Positions 1 to 5,258 are shown, counted from the stretch's first letter. The stretch: DNA of 5,258 bases from Chthoniobacter sp. (GCA_025351065.1 JANXWQ010000106.1:1-5258), one strand, 5' to 3'. A program made the numbers and translations. The notes: generated from the sequence alone by a model not told the origin.

Positions 1-303
1 GGCTAATCGTATTCTGTCTTCCAAGTTGCGGACTCTTGGATCGCGCAATAGATCTTCATGGCTCTGCAATAGGCGAATGCAAGCAAGTGCCGTTGGATAT
101 TGCCCAAGATCGAGGGCGCGCTCGGCAGAAAGCAGCGCTTCTTGGTGTTCGCTGCTTGTAGCTTGCACATCCGCAAAACTCGATGGTCGCGCAACAGACA
201 GGAATTGCTGCGGCCAAGGTAATCCAACCGTTCCCGTCACGAGGCTACCATCCTCCTGTCCTACGCACATCAGTCCAGAGAGTTCGTCCACCGCAAACGC
301 TCC
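1..303 (-). pseudogene. Out-of-frame C-terminal continuation of the WD40 kinase, partial at left edge
   Basis: From the G run at 302-309, the frame whose codons begin at 301-303 stays open for 101 codons to base 1. It reads sensibly: AFAVDELSGLMCVGQEDGSL is a typical WD40 blade strand pair completing the blade begun upstream. It is followed by a linker and a helical segment containing SAERALDLGQYPTALACI, like the TPR-type tail common at the end of such kinases. This frame has a stop (TAA) at 325-327, and the upstream frame stops (TAG) at 245-247. The switch must therefore lie between them, and the 8-G homopolymer is the obvious site. Removing one G would fuse the two parts. This could be a sequencing or assembly error, a true mutation, or a slippage site. 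The real stop codon is outside the window. Confidence 0.8.
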
Positions 304-2512
304 CCCCCCGGTAGAAGGGCTCCTTTAGCCAGCAGGTTCTAACTCTTCGCCCCGTTTCGACATCCCAAAGAATTATAGCTCCCGTTTCGCCTTTAGAATC
401 AGCACCCACGCCAAAGAGATACCTTGAGTCGCTCGAAAATTGCAAATGAGCCAGTGTGCGTCCCGTGTATGCAAATTTCGCTTTGAGCGTCCCATCCAAA
501 TTCCATACATGAACCAGCCTGCCGCCGGAGGCAATGAGTTCACCATCAGCGGATACAGCCAGGGTGCCAGCATATGCGTCCCCTTTCAAAACCCGAACAG
601 TTCGCCATCGCGATTGCTTGACCGGGGATTGCCGATGTCGAAAGCGAGCGAAGAACCCTCCGTCAATCACCGCTGATTCTAGGGTTTCAGAGACGTCTCC
701 TGTCTCCCATACACGGATTTGACCGTCATGATGGACGGCGATTAGTGACGAGTTCGGGATTCGCACAGCACCGTAAGCTTTGGTGCCTACTCGGCCATTG
801 TGAGTCTTGAAGGGCTCGTGTTTAGCGGCTAGGGCAATCGCTTCGTTCGTTGATAAATCTAAGTCCTGCATCAGACGCAAGTCCGCAACCTGCCAAATAC
901 GAATGTGCCCGTCGGAGCCACTGGTGAGCACATGTTCGGAGTCTAAAAGGCTTACACAGGATACGTCTCCCCGGTGTGGAAGGACAGTGTTGGTGATCGC
1001 CTTTGTTGTCATATCAAACACATGCAAGTGATCTTTGTCCTGGGAGGCTCCTTTTTTCACGGTCGCGAAAACAATGTGGCTCCAATTCGGTGTGACTGCG
1101 CATTTTCCAACCGGACCTTGCAGCTCGAACGAGATTTGCTTCTTACCCAATATTGTTGCGATCAAAGCTTGGCCTTCCTGGCTCAAGCTTAACGAGTAAA
1201 TATCTCCTTCAGACTCGCGGACGCTTACCAGGACTATCGGAGCAGGGTGAGAGTCGAGTAGTCTCACTTGCGGCGTGAGAAGAGATTCCTCTGTTTCGAT
1301 GGTCCGTTCAACACGGATGGGATTGCCGCATTCGGAACAGACGTTGCGGAGTAGAAAGTCCACCTCGTCGGCATTGCGGCTATTACGGAGACTCCAAAGT
1401 TCATGAATGACGTGCTCGTCGCTGGTTCGCGCTTGCCTCCATTCCGTTACGAGAGAGTTGAACTTCGCTTTTGTATTGCGTGGATTAACGATTAAAGCGC
1501 GACGCAATACCTGGCATCCTTCCTCAATGCGCCCAAGGTCGAGGAGGGAGACCGCTCTGTTGTTCAAGGCATCGGAGGAAACATGCTCTTCGTCAGTGTA
1601 AGTCCTGCGGTAAGAGCTTCCTGTTTGGGCCTCAATGATCTGTTTGATGTCTTCGGCTACAGTCATTGAATTCGCAGCACGTCGATCCACCGGCAACAGG
1701 CAGTGTGCCAGGACGCCCGCAACAGGGTCGGTGGCATAGCGATCTTCGTAAAACTCTCTGAGCACATGTGGAACCGCCTGTCCGTGGCTCCAGTCGAGTC
1801 CACCTTTCAGCATTTCAAGCACAGATGCTGCCCAACTCCAAATGTCGGTTTTCCGGGAAAGAGGCTCGCCGCGGGCCTGCTCTGGAGAAGCATATTCAGG
1901 CGTCATAAAGCCGGAGCCCGGCACGAGAATCGTTTGACCCCGCATGGCCGTTGTAGTCGCTTGTTCCGCCGAGGCACGGCGAGCACTTGCGAGGCCGAAG
2001 TCGCTTACCTTGGCGGTCCCGTCAGGCATCATTAGCACGTTCGCCGGTTTAACGTCTTGATGAACCAAGCCCTTTTCGTGGGCGTAGTGGAGTCCCCATG
2101 CAAACTGAATTGCGATGTCCAGAATCCGTTGCAGGGCATCCTCGGGACTGCCTTCGTAAAGTTTGCCGGTCCGAATCCAATCGGCCAGACTCCCACCCTC
2201 GACGTACTCGGAAAAGATGCGCGGAATTCCGCCGAGGCGGCGGACGTAATAGCAACTGACCGTGTGCGGGTGCAGTCCGAGGTTCACCCACGTCTCCGCT
2301 TCGCGCTCGAAGTTTTCGATGTGTTGCCGGGTTTGAAAGAACTCCGGCCTTGGGGACTTAACGGCGAGGTCCATCGCCCAATCGCGGTGATGAACGCGAT
2401 AGACCACCCCCATGCCGCCACCCGTGAAGACCTGCTTCACCTCGTATCGGTCGAGGATCACGTCGCCGACCTGCCAGAGCGGCGGCACGTTTTCAGGGTC
2501 GTTGTAGTTCAT
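245..2512 (-). CDS. Ser/Thr protein kinase with TPR-like segment and WD40 repeats (first-frame part)
   Basis: This encodes a Hanks-type Ser/Thr kinase fused to a WD40 sensor or scaffold region; 755 codons are open in this frame. Residues about 22-290 form the kinase domain: glycine loop GGGMGVVY at 31-38, lysine K52 in AVKS, catalytic loop HQDVKPAN with D153, K155 and N158, DFG at 171-173, and TPEYASPEQA at 204-213. The HRD arginine is replaced by Q152, which I recall as usual in bacterial WD40 kinases. Residues about 314-345 look like a TPR helix pair. A lone CSEC (392-395) follows, then WD40-type blades ending in IRIW (537-540), IRVW (599-602), VHVW (667-670) and IILW (713-716). The ATG at 2510-2512 has a strong ribosome binding site. 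There is no signal peptide or membrane segment, so the product is probably cytoplasmic. The last 18 residues in this frame look wrong: the true C-terminus continues in another frame (see 1-303). The substrate is unknown. Confidence 0.9.
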   Translation of the reverse strand: MNYNDPENVPPLWQVGDVILDRYEVKQVFTGGGMGVVYRVHHRDWAMDLAVKSPRPEFFQTRQHIENFEREAETWVNLGLHPHTVSCYYVRRLGGIPRIFSEYVEGGSLADWIRTGKLYEGSPEDALQRILDIAIQFAWGLHYAHEKGLVHQDVKPANVLMMPDGTAKVSDFGLASARRASAEQATTTAMRGQTILVPGSGFMTPEYASPEQARGEPLSRKTDIWSWAASVLEMLKGGLDWSHGQAVPHVLREFYEDRYATDPVAGVLAHCLLPVDRRAANSMTVAEDIKQIIEAQTGSSYRRTYTDEEHVSSDALNNRAVSLLDLGRIEEGCQVLRRALIVNPRNTKAKFNSLVTEWRQARTSDEHVIHELWSLRNSRNADEVDFLLRNVCSECGNPIRVERTIETEESLLTPQVRLLDSHPAPIVLVSVRESEGDIYSLSLSQEGQALIATILGKKQISFELQGPVGKCAVTPNWSHIVFATVKKGASQDKDHLHVFDMTTKAITNTVLPHRGDVSCVSLLDSEHVLTSGSDGHIRIWQVADLRLMQDLDLSTNEAIALAAKHEPFKTHNGRVGTKAYGAVRIPNSSLIAVHHDGQIRVWETGDVSETLESAVIDGGFFARFRHRQSPVKQSRWRTVRVLKGDAYAGTLAVSADGELIASGGRLVHVWNLDGTLKAKFAYTGRTLAHLQFSSDSRYLFGVGADSKGETGAIILWDVETGRRVRTCWLKEPFYRGGSVCGGRTLWTDVRRTGGW
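302..309 (-). other. Eight-base G homopolymer at the frameshift point of the WD40 kinase
   Basis: On the coding strand the sequence reads TACC, then eight G (shown as C on the plus strand), then AGCG. With seven G the kinase frame runs straight into the well-conserved C-terminal continuation; with eight it ends after 18 further codons. The run is a known type of hot spot for polymerase slippage and for sequencing miscounts. Confidence 0.75.
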
Positions 2513-2717
2513 CTTTCATCCTTCCCATCTCCCCCTTCATGGCGGCGGCGAGTTGTTTGGCGGTGGGTAGCTTGCCTTTGAGTTCGACCGGGAGTTTGGG
2601 TTGGAGTTGGTATTCCGCCACGCCGATGGGGTTGCCCTTGGTCTTGAGGGCAAATTGCTTCGCGCCCGCCTCAGGGCGCTCCTCCCAGGGGTGAAGGCGG
2701 CGTTTTGGCGCGAGCAT
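2493..2717 (-). CDS. C-terminal fragment of a DUF1016/YhcG-like nuclease family protein (copy 1)
   Basis: This is a 74-codon frame. Residues about 22-62 (FALKTKGNPIGVAEYQL, then LPVELKGKLPTAKQLAAAMK) match my memory of the C-terminal end of DUF1016 (YhcG-like, PDDEXK nuclease) proteins, which are normally several hundred residues long. The nuclease domain is absent. The first roughly 20 residues come from an unrelated GC-rich insert shared in part with copy 2. The ATG overlaps the TGA of the PIN toxin gene (TGATG), and its end overlaps the kinase start by 20 nt, so it could be translated by coupling. It is most likely a gene remnant that happens to remain open. Whether a stable 74-residue protein is made cannot be judged from sequence. 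The family assignment is from recognition, without a search. Confidence 0.5.
   Translation of the reverse strand: MLAPKRRLHPWEERPEAGAKQFALKTKGNPIGVAEYQLQPKLPVELKGKLPTAKQLAAAMKGEMGRMKDELQRP
2520..2526 (-). promoter_or_regulatory. Ribosome binding site of the WD40 kinase
   Basis: The coding strand has GGGAAGG ending 7 nt before the ATG at 2510-2512, a good Shine-Dalgarno match that fixes this start. The site lies inside the end of the DUF1016-like tail gene and is part of the duplicated segment; the same GGGAAGG occurs in copy 2 at 3504-3510. Confidence 0.65.
2662..2679. repeat. Inverted repeat, 6-bp stem and 6-nt loop
   Basis: GCGCCC (2662-2667) and GGGCGC (2674-2679) flank a six-base loop. 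The corresponding region of copy 2 differs at one loop base and keeps the stem. It belongs to the insert-derived part of the direct repeat and codes for the start of the tail fragment in copy 1. Confidence 0.5.
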
Positions 2718-3094
2718 CAGGCGGTCTCCGGTTCAGCGAAAGGATTGACGATTTCCAGCCCGGCAACGTGTTTGAAGTCATCCACGTTCCGCGTGACCAA
2801 TGGCAACTGATGCACCAGCGCCGTTGCCGCGATGATGGCATCCGCCAGCCCCATCTTCCGTTCCTATCGAAGGGAAATCGCCCGCTCGACCACCGCGACT
2901 TCGAGCGCGAGCACCGTCATCCGCGCGATGGCAGCCTCCAGTCCTTGACGCTCTGCGTCGCTCAAGCGGTGATAACCGAGCGTCTCGATGCAACTGACGC
3001 TCGCCACCGCGAGATCGGAGCGGGCGAGGATTGCATCGAGTCGCGGTTCGCCTTCCTCGGCGCTGTAGATGAGAATGTTGCTGTCCAGCAGCAT
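2717..3094 (-). pseudogene. vapC: VapC-type PIN-domain toxin interrupted by an in-frame amber codon
   Basis: This is a 126-codon PIN-domain ribonuclease-toxin frame, the normal VapC length. It opens with MLLDSNILIY (D4), has SCIETLGYHRLS (E37), and after the interruption continues in the same frame with KMGLADAIIAATALVH (D85) and LVTRNVDDF (D105/D106). These supply the usual acidic metal-binding positions of PIN nucleases, which as a family cleave RNA. Codon 77 is TAG (2864-2866), between SLR and ERKMGLAD; a single C-to-T change from CAG (Gln) explains it. The 76-residue product would lack the second half of the active site and should be inactive unless the codon is read through. The ATG lies 4 nt after the antitoxin stop, as in a normal antitoxin-toxin pair. 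The gene end overlaps the next ATG by 1 nt. Confidence 0.85.
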
Positions 3095-3098
3095 GGTT

Positions 3099-3371
3099 TC
3101 AATCGCGGCCCGGCAAGGAGCGATCCGCCCGCTGTTCGCGCTGCCACGCCATCGGGTCGGGGATGACGTGCCGGAGGCCGCCCGCGGCCCGCAAGACTTT
3201 GAATGCCTCCAAGGGTGTGGCGCTCGGGGAACGCGCCCCGGGGTCGGAAGGCTGCGGCAGAGCCTCCAGCTTCGCTTCCACCCGCACCTTGCCGTGGCGC
3301 AGTTCCGGCGGCAGTGGCAGGTGCAGACTTCCGTCGGCGTGCGGTTCGAGGATGGCGGTGATTGTCCTCAT
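3099..3371 (-). CDS. VapB-type antitoxin, partner of the adjacent PIN toxin
   Basis: This is a 90-residue protein with two recognisable parts. The start, MRTITAILEPHADGSLHL with PLPPELRHGKVRVEAKLEA, resembles small beta-rich AbrB-like or DUF104-like DNA-binding domains that autoregulate antitoxin genes. The end, IPDPMAWQREQRADRSLPGR, is the kind of Trp-containing tail that in VapB-like antitoxins binds the toxin. A proline-rich linker lies between them (about 38-54). The gene is intact and followed after 4 nt by its PIN toxin. It would bind and neutralise that toxin and probably repress the pair. No clear Shine-Dalgarno precedes the ATG; the start is chosen by resemblance to the family N-terminus. 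The exact antitoxin subfamily is uncertain. Confidence 0.75.
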   Translation of the reverse strand: MRTITAILEPHADGSLHLPLPPELRHGKVRVEAKLEALPQPSDPGARSPSATPLEAFKVLRAAGGLRHVIPDPMAWQREQRADRSLPGRD

Positions 3372-3488
3372 GCAGAAGAGGCTACCGGTTTTAGCGGGAA
3401 AGGGAAGTCCCTGGGAGGGGAGGAACGCCCGCCCGATTGTTTTCCCAGCGAAGGCGAAGGGGGCGCGACGCGCGGTGCAGCCAGCAAC
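3372..3488. other. Intergenic gap between the DUF1016 remnant and the antitoxin gene
   Basis: These 117 nt are the only real gap in the cluster and would be the natural place for a promoter of the antitoxin-toxin pair. I see no convincing -35/-10 pair and no terminator hairpin followed by a T run on the coding strand. A 32-codon minus-strand frame opening with ATG at 3490-3492 and ending at 3391 lies over most of it, but its composition gives no support for a gene. Confidence 0.4.
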
Positions 3489-3496
3489 TCATCGCT

Positions 3497-3672
3497 CTTT
3501 CATCCTTCCCATCTCGCCCTTCATGGCGTCGGCGAGTTGTTTGGTGGTGGGGAGCTTGCCTTTGAGTTCGGCAGGGAGTTTTTGGGTTGGAGTTGGTATT
3601 CCGCCACGCCGATGGGGTTTCCCTTGGTCTTGAGGGCAAATTGCTTCGCGCCCGCCCCAGGGCGCTCATCCC
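3497..3672. repeat. Direct repeat of about 175 bp, copy 2
   Basis: This is the partner of 2513-2686, about 985 bp away. It has the same coding content but carries two extra bases at 3579-3583, which shift the frame. The copy lies behind the first PIN module just as copy 1 lies behind the second. Confidence 0.9.
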
Positions 3673-3712
3673 TGCGGGACAGCCTCGCGGTTGGCTGTCT
3701 TGCTCCGCGCGG
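3641..3712. repeat. GC-rich 72-nt insert inside DUF1016 remnant copy 2
   Basis: Exactly 24 codons separate NLEVE from FALKTKG, two segments that should be adjacent in this family. The inserted peptide is Arg/Pro/Ala-rich and unlike the surroundings. At DNA level the insert contains a 7-bp inverted repeat, GACAGCC (3678-3684) and GGCTGTC (3693-3699), with an 8-nt loop. It also contains the sequence shared with copy 1 around 2655-2686, where GCGCCC and GGGCGC form a 6-bp stem. It looks like a short interspersed repeat that inserted without breaking the frame. Confidence 0.55.
3678..3699. repeat. Inverted repeat, 7-bp stem and 8-nt loop
   Basis: GACAGCC and GGCTGTC pair perfectly around TCGCGGTT. 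It lies within the 72-nt insert. It is not followed by a T run, so it is more likely part of a repeat element than a terminator. Confidence 0.6.
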
Positions 3713-3777
3713 CTCGACTTCGAGGTTATCCTTCTCCGCGCAGAGGATGATGCCGATGGACGGGCGATCATGGCATC

Positions 3778-3978
3778 TCAGCGCGAGTCCGGCGGCTCTT
3801 CACGGACCGCAGCAGTGGTTTCGCCGGGGGCTGGCGAGACGACCCGCCAGCCCTCCGCTTCGAGTTGCGCGGTTTCTGCGCGCATCCGCTCGAACAGGAT
3901 GTGGACATCGTAGCCGCACTCGCGGGCGTGCTCGTCGCGGGTGTGGCGGATTTCGGCGAGGATTTCGTTCTCGTTCAT
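3778..3978 (-). CDS. Small putative antitoxin, partner of the upstream PIN-domain protein
   Basis: This is a 66-residue, charged, mainly helical protein: MNENEILAEIRHTRDEHARE, then a CGYDVHILFERMR segment and GWRVVSP. The pattern of a short N-terminal motif, R-x-x-R-D-E-H-A, then Y-D-V-x-x-I/L-F and a closing R-V-V-S, matches the small protein commonly encoded next to this PIN subfamily. That protein is presumed to be its antitoxin, although I know of no direct biochemical proof. Its ATG overlaps the PIN gene stop (ATGA), giving translational coupling. About 16 residues follow the VVSP segment; the last ones sit at the junction with the DUF1016 remnant and may have been added by the rearrangement. 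Gene order is PIN first, partner second, opposite to the pair at 3371-2717. Confidence 0.7.
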   Translation of the reverse strand: MNENEILAEIRHTRDEHARECGYDVHILFERMRAETAQLEAEGWRVVSPAPGETTAAVREEPPDSR

Positions 3979-4477
3979 GGTTCAAGATTCATCAGTTCCA
4001 CAGGTGTGGCAATGACGGGACAGGCGAAGCCGGCGGTGGAGCACACGCGCTCGATGCGCCGGACGGCGAAGCGGTTGTTGATGTGTTTGCAGTTCCAGGT
4101 GAGGAGAAAGTCCATGCGATGCGCGGCGGCCAGGCCGATGTGCGCGGCATCGTCGGCGGCAACTGCGGGGATGATGCGATCCAGCAGGAGGCGCTCGGTG
4201 AGCGCCTCGGATGCGGGAGTGGGCGCGAGGACTGACAGACGGTTGATCCTGGCGATGCGCAGGGCGGCGATTTCGGCGTCGCCACGGTGACTTCGCGGAT
4301 TACGACCGCGGAGACGAACATCTCGAAGTCATTACCGTGAAGTTCCCACCACTGGACGGTGGCTGCCTGGTCAGCGGCGATTCGGACGTCCCGGCTCGGG
4401 CGCGCGACGAGGTAGCTGGGGATGGTGGTCTCGATGTAAAGGCGCGGCTTCAATAGCGTCGTCAGCGGGTCTTCCAT
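3975..4477 (-). pseudogene. PIN-domain (VapC-like) protein broken by a one-base deletion
   Basis: The first 65 codons read LYIETTIPSYLVARPSRDV (E16), QWWELHGNDFEMF and VVIREV (E62), a recognisable PIN-family start. After about 4283 this frame turns into a Ser/Pro/Ala-rich nonsense tail ending at 3992. One frame over, the family pattern resumes: GDAEIAALRIARI, DDAAHIGLAA (D110, H113), MDFLLTWNCKHI (D123) and PVIATPVELM, stopping at 3975-3977. One missing G between GTG (4283-4285) and GAC (4278-4280) accounts for it and would restore a 167-residue protein. The continuing frame has a stop at 4329-4331, so the lesion lies below that. PIN proteins are metal-dependent RNases, and the shifted product would lose half the active site. 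The ATG lies 9 nt after the kinase stop with only a weak ribosome site. It may be a mutation or a sequence error. Confidence 0.8.
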
Positions 4478-4486
4478 TTTCGCACT

Positions 4487-5258
4487 TCAAGGCAGCGCCT
4501 TCTTCATCGTGGCAAGCAGTTCCGCGCCGTTTTGCGGACGGTCTTTTGCCTTCCGGGAAAGGGCAAGGTCGATGACCGCGGCGAGCGGCTTCGGAATGGA
4601 GGCGTCGCGTTTGCGGATCGGCACCACGTCCTCGTTCAAGATGACGTCGATGGGGTCGCGGTCACGCGTGAACTCGTAGGGGAACTGGGCGGTGAGCAGG
4701 TGATAGATCGTCGCGCCCATGCTCCAGATGTCGCTGACGGGCTTGGCGTATTTGAAGTTGATGATCTGTTCGCGCGGCAGGAAGAGCGGGGTGCCGGCGT
4801 AGGTGCCGGTGAGGGTGAGGCCGCTGAAGCCGGCTTTGGCGAAGTGTTTGGCGAGCCCGAAGTCGGCGATTTTGGCGAGGATCGGGTGGGTCGCGGAGGA
4901 GAGGAGGATGTTCTGCGGCTTCAAATCGCGATGGACGATGCCTTGCTCGTGCGCGAAGGCGAGGCCCTCCAGGATCTGGAGGATGATGGGGCTGGCCAGC
5001 GCCAGGGACAGCTTGCCGCCGTGGGCGGCCATGAGGTAGTCGAGGCTGCGGTCGGCGCAATACTCCATGACGAAATAGAAAATGCCTTCGCTGGAGCCGA
5101 CATCGAGGACGGGCACGATGTGGGGATGGCGGAGCGCGGCGGTGCTGCGGATTTCGCGCAGGAATTTATCGACACTGGTCTGGTCCACGGCGACGCGGGG
5201 CAGCATGACTTTGACGGCGACGCGCTGCTGGTCTTTCACGCGCCGGGCGCGATAGACG
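4487..5258 (-). CDS. Ser/Thr protein kinase, C-terminal part (truncated by right edge)
   Basis: The visible 256 residues start within the glycine-loop strand (VYRARR) and include nearly all of a Hanks-type kinase domain: AVKVM with K16, helix-C E35 in FLREI, HRDLKPQN with D111, DFG at 132-134, GTPLFLPREQ at 155-164, DIWSMGATIYHLLT, and RPQNGAELL near the end. In the activation segment PREQ takes the place of APEQ, a variant I recall from bacterial kinases often linked to FHA domains. The GTG at 5237-5239 is internal; the true start lies outside. The protein ends right after the kinase domain, so any sensor or FHA domain must be N-terminal. It is an RD kinase with all catalytic residues. It is followed 9 nt later by the PIN gene, suggesting cotranscription. 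Confidence 0.93.
   Translation of the reverse strand, partial: VYRARRVKDQQRVAVKVMLPRVAVDQTSVDKFLREIRSTAALRHPHIVPVLDVGSSEGIFYFVMEYCADRSLDYLMAAHGGKLSLALASPIILQILEGLAFAHEQGIVHRDLKPQNILLSSATHPILAKIADFGLAKHFAKAGFSGLTLTGTYAGTPLFLPREQIINFKYAKPVSDIWSMGATIYHLLTAQFPYEFTRDRDPIDVILNEDVVPIRKRDASIPKPLAAVIDLALSRKAKDRPQNGAELLATMKKALP

Larger units (their letters stand above)
2513..2686. repeat. Direct repeat of about 175 bp, copy 1
   Basis: This segment aligns with 3497-3672 in the same orientation. By hand I count 9 substitutions and one 2-nt indel, roughly 95% identity. It covers the DUF1016 C-terminal coding tail plus the first part of the GC-rich insert. Outside these limits the two loci are unrelated. 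The 2513 end lies one base upstream of the kinase ATG on the coding strand. Confidence 0.9.
3489..3775 (-). pseudogene. Decayed C-terminal remnant of a DUF1016/YhcG-like nuclease gene (copy 2)
   Basis: Reading from about 3775, the coding strand gives DRPSIGIILCAEKDNLEVE. After 24 unrelated codons it gives FALKTKGNPIGVAEYQLQPK, then after a 2-nt shift LPAELKGKLPTTKQLADAM, ending in a TGA at 3489-3491. Removing the 24 codons leaves the order expected for the end of a DUF1016 (YhcG-like, PDDEXK) protein, so this piece keeps more of the gene than copy 1. The 2-nt frameshift is an A5 run on the coding strand (3579-3583) where copy 1 has A3. No start codon or nuclease core is present, so it should be non-functional. 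It begins immediately behind the stop of the PIN partner gene. The family name is by recognition only. Confidence 0.6.

Noticed and set aside
3..227. Minus-strand open frame of 74 codons at the left end
   Set aside because: It is a third frame relative to the kinase and its continuation. The frame with codons starting at 1-3 reads as a WD40 blade and helical tail and is the better candidate.
2057..2581. Plus-strand open frame of 174 codons
   Set aside because: It is antisense to the kinase domain, including its catalytic motifs; high G+C at third positions explains the open frame.
3411..3422. Possible terminator hairpin (AGGG/CCCT) in the 117-nt gap
   Set aside because: The stem is only 4-5 bp and there is no T run on the coding strand, so it does not support a terminator.
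3391..3771. Minus-strand open frame of 126 codons
   Set aside because: It is an out-of-frame reading of the DUF1016 remnant. The translation is Ser/Arg/Pro-rich, while the adjacent frames hold the recognisable segments. A possible 32-codon frame within its end has no supporting features.
3069..4235. Plus-strand open frame of 388 codons
   Set aside because: It runs antisense across the antitoxin, the DUF1016 remnant, the partner and the PIN gene, all of which have recognisable family motifs on the minus strand. Its own translation is Gly/Arg-rich with no domain.
4662..5060. Minus-strand open frame of 132 codons inside the right-hand kinase
   Set aside because: It is an Arg/Pro-rich shadow in another frame of a kinase with every catalytic motif present.
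1..5258. CRISPR array, tRNA or rRNA genes, transposase
   Set aside because: I saw no regularly spaced repeats, no tRNA-like cloverleaf motifs and no transposase motifs on either strand.

Overview
The window is a compact, entirely minus-strand gene cluster, probably from a Verrucomicrobiota- or Planctomycetota-like bacterium. That guess rests on three things: Ser/Thr kinases fused to WD40 repeats, a kinase with a PREQ-type activation segment, and several PIN-domain toxin modules packed together. All are common in those phyla, but no marker gene fixes the taxonomy. The plus strand carries nothing I believe; its open frames are antisense shadows.

Layout in transcription order, from high to low coordinates: (1) 5258-4487, the C-terminal 256 residues of a Ser/Thr kinase that runs off the right edge; (2) 4477-3975, a PIN-domain (VapC-like) protein broken by a one-base deletion; (3) 3978-3778, its small partner, joined by an ATGA overlap; (4) about 3775-3489, a decayed C-terminal piece of a DUF1016/YhcG-type nuclease gene with a 72-nt in-frame insert and a 2-nt frameshift; (5) 3488-3372, a 117-nt gap; (6) 3371-3099, an intact antitoxin-like gene; (7) 3094-2717, its VapC-type PIN toxin, interrupted by an in-frame amber codon; (8) 2717-2493, a second copy of the DUF1016 tail, still in frame; (9) 2512-245, a large Ser/Thr kinase with TPR-like and WD40 regions, whose last blade and helical tail continue out of frame from about 303 to the left edge.

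Spacing is very tight (9 nt, 4-nt overlap, 117 nt, 4 nt, 1-nt overlap, 20-nt overlap), so the whole may be one transcript. The two kinases look functional in their catalytic motifs. The material between them looks like two toxin-antitoxin modules, each followed by a copy of the same approximately 175-bp DUF1016-tail repeat. In both modules the toxin is disrupted and the antitoxin-like gene is intact. This is either a decaying toxin-antitoxin island lodged between two kinase genes, or a set of sequence errors that happen to hit the toxins. The frameshifts are compatible with indel errors, especially the one at an 8-base G run. The amber substitution and the diverged repeats are harder to explain that way.
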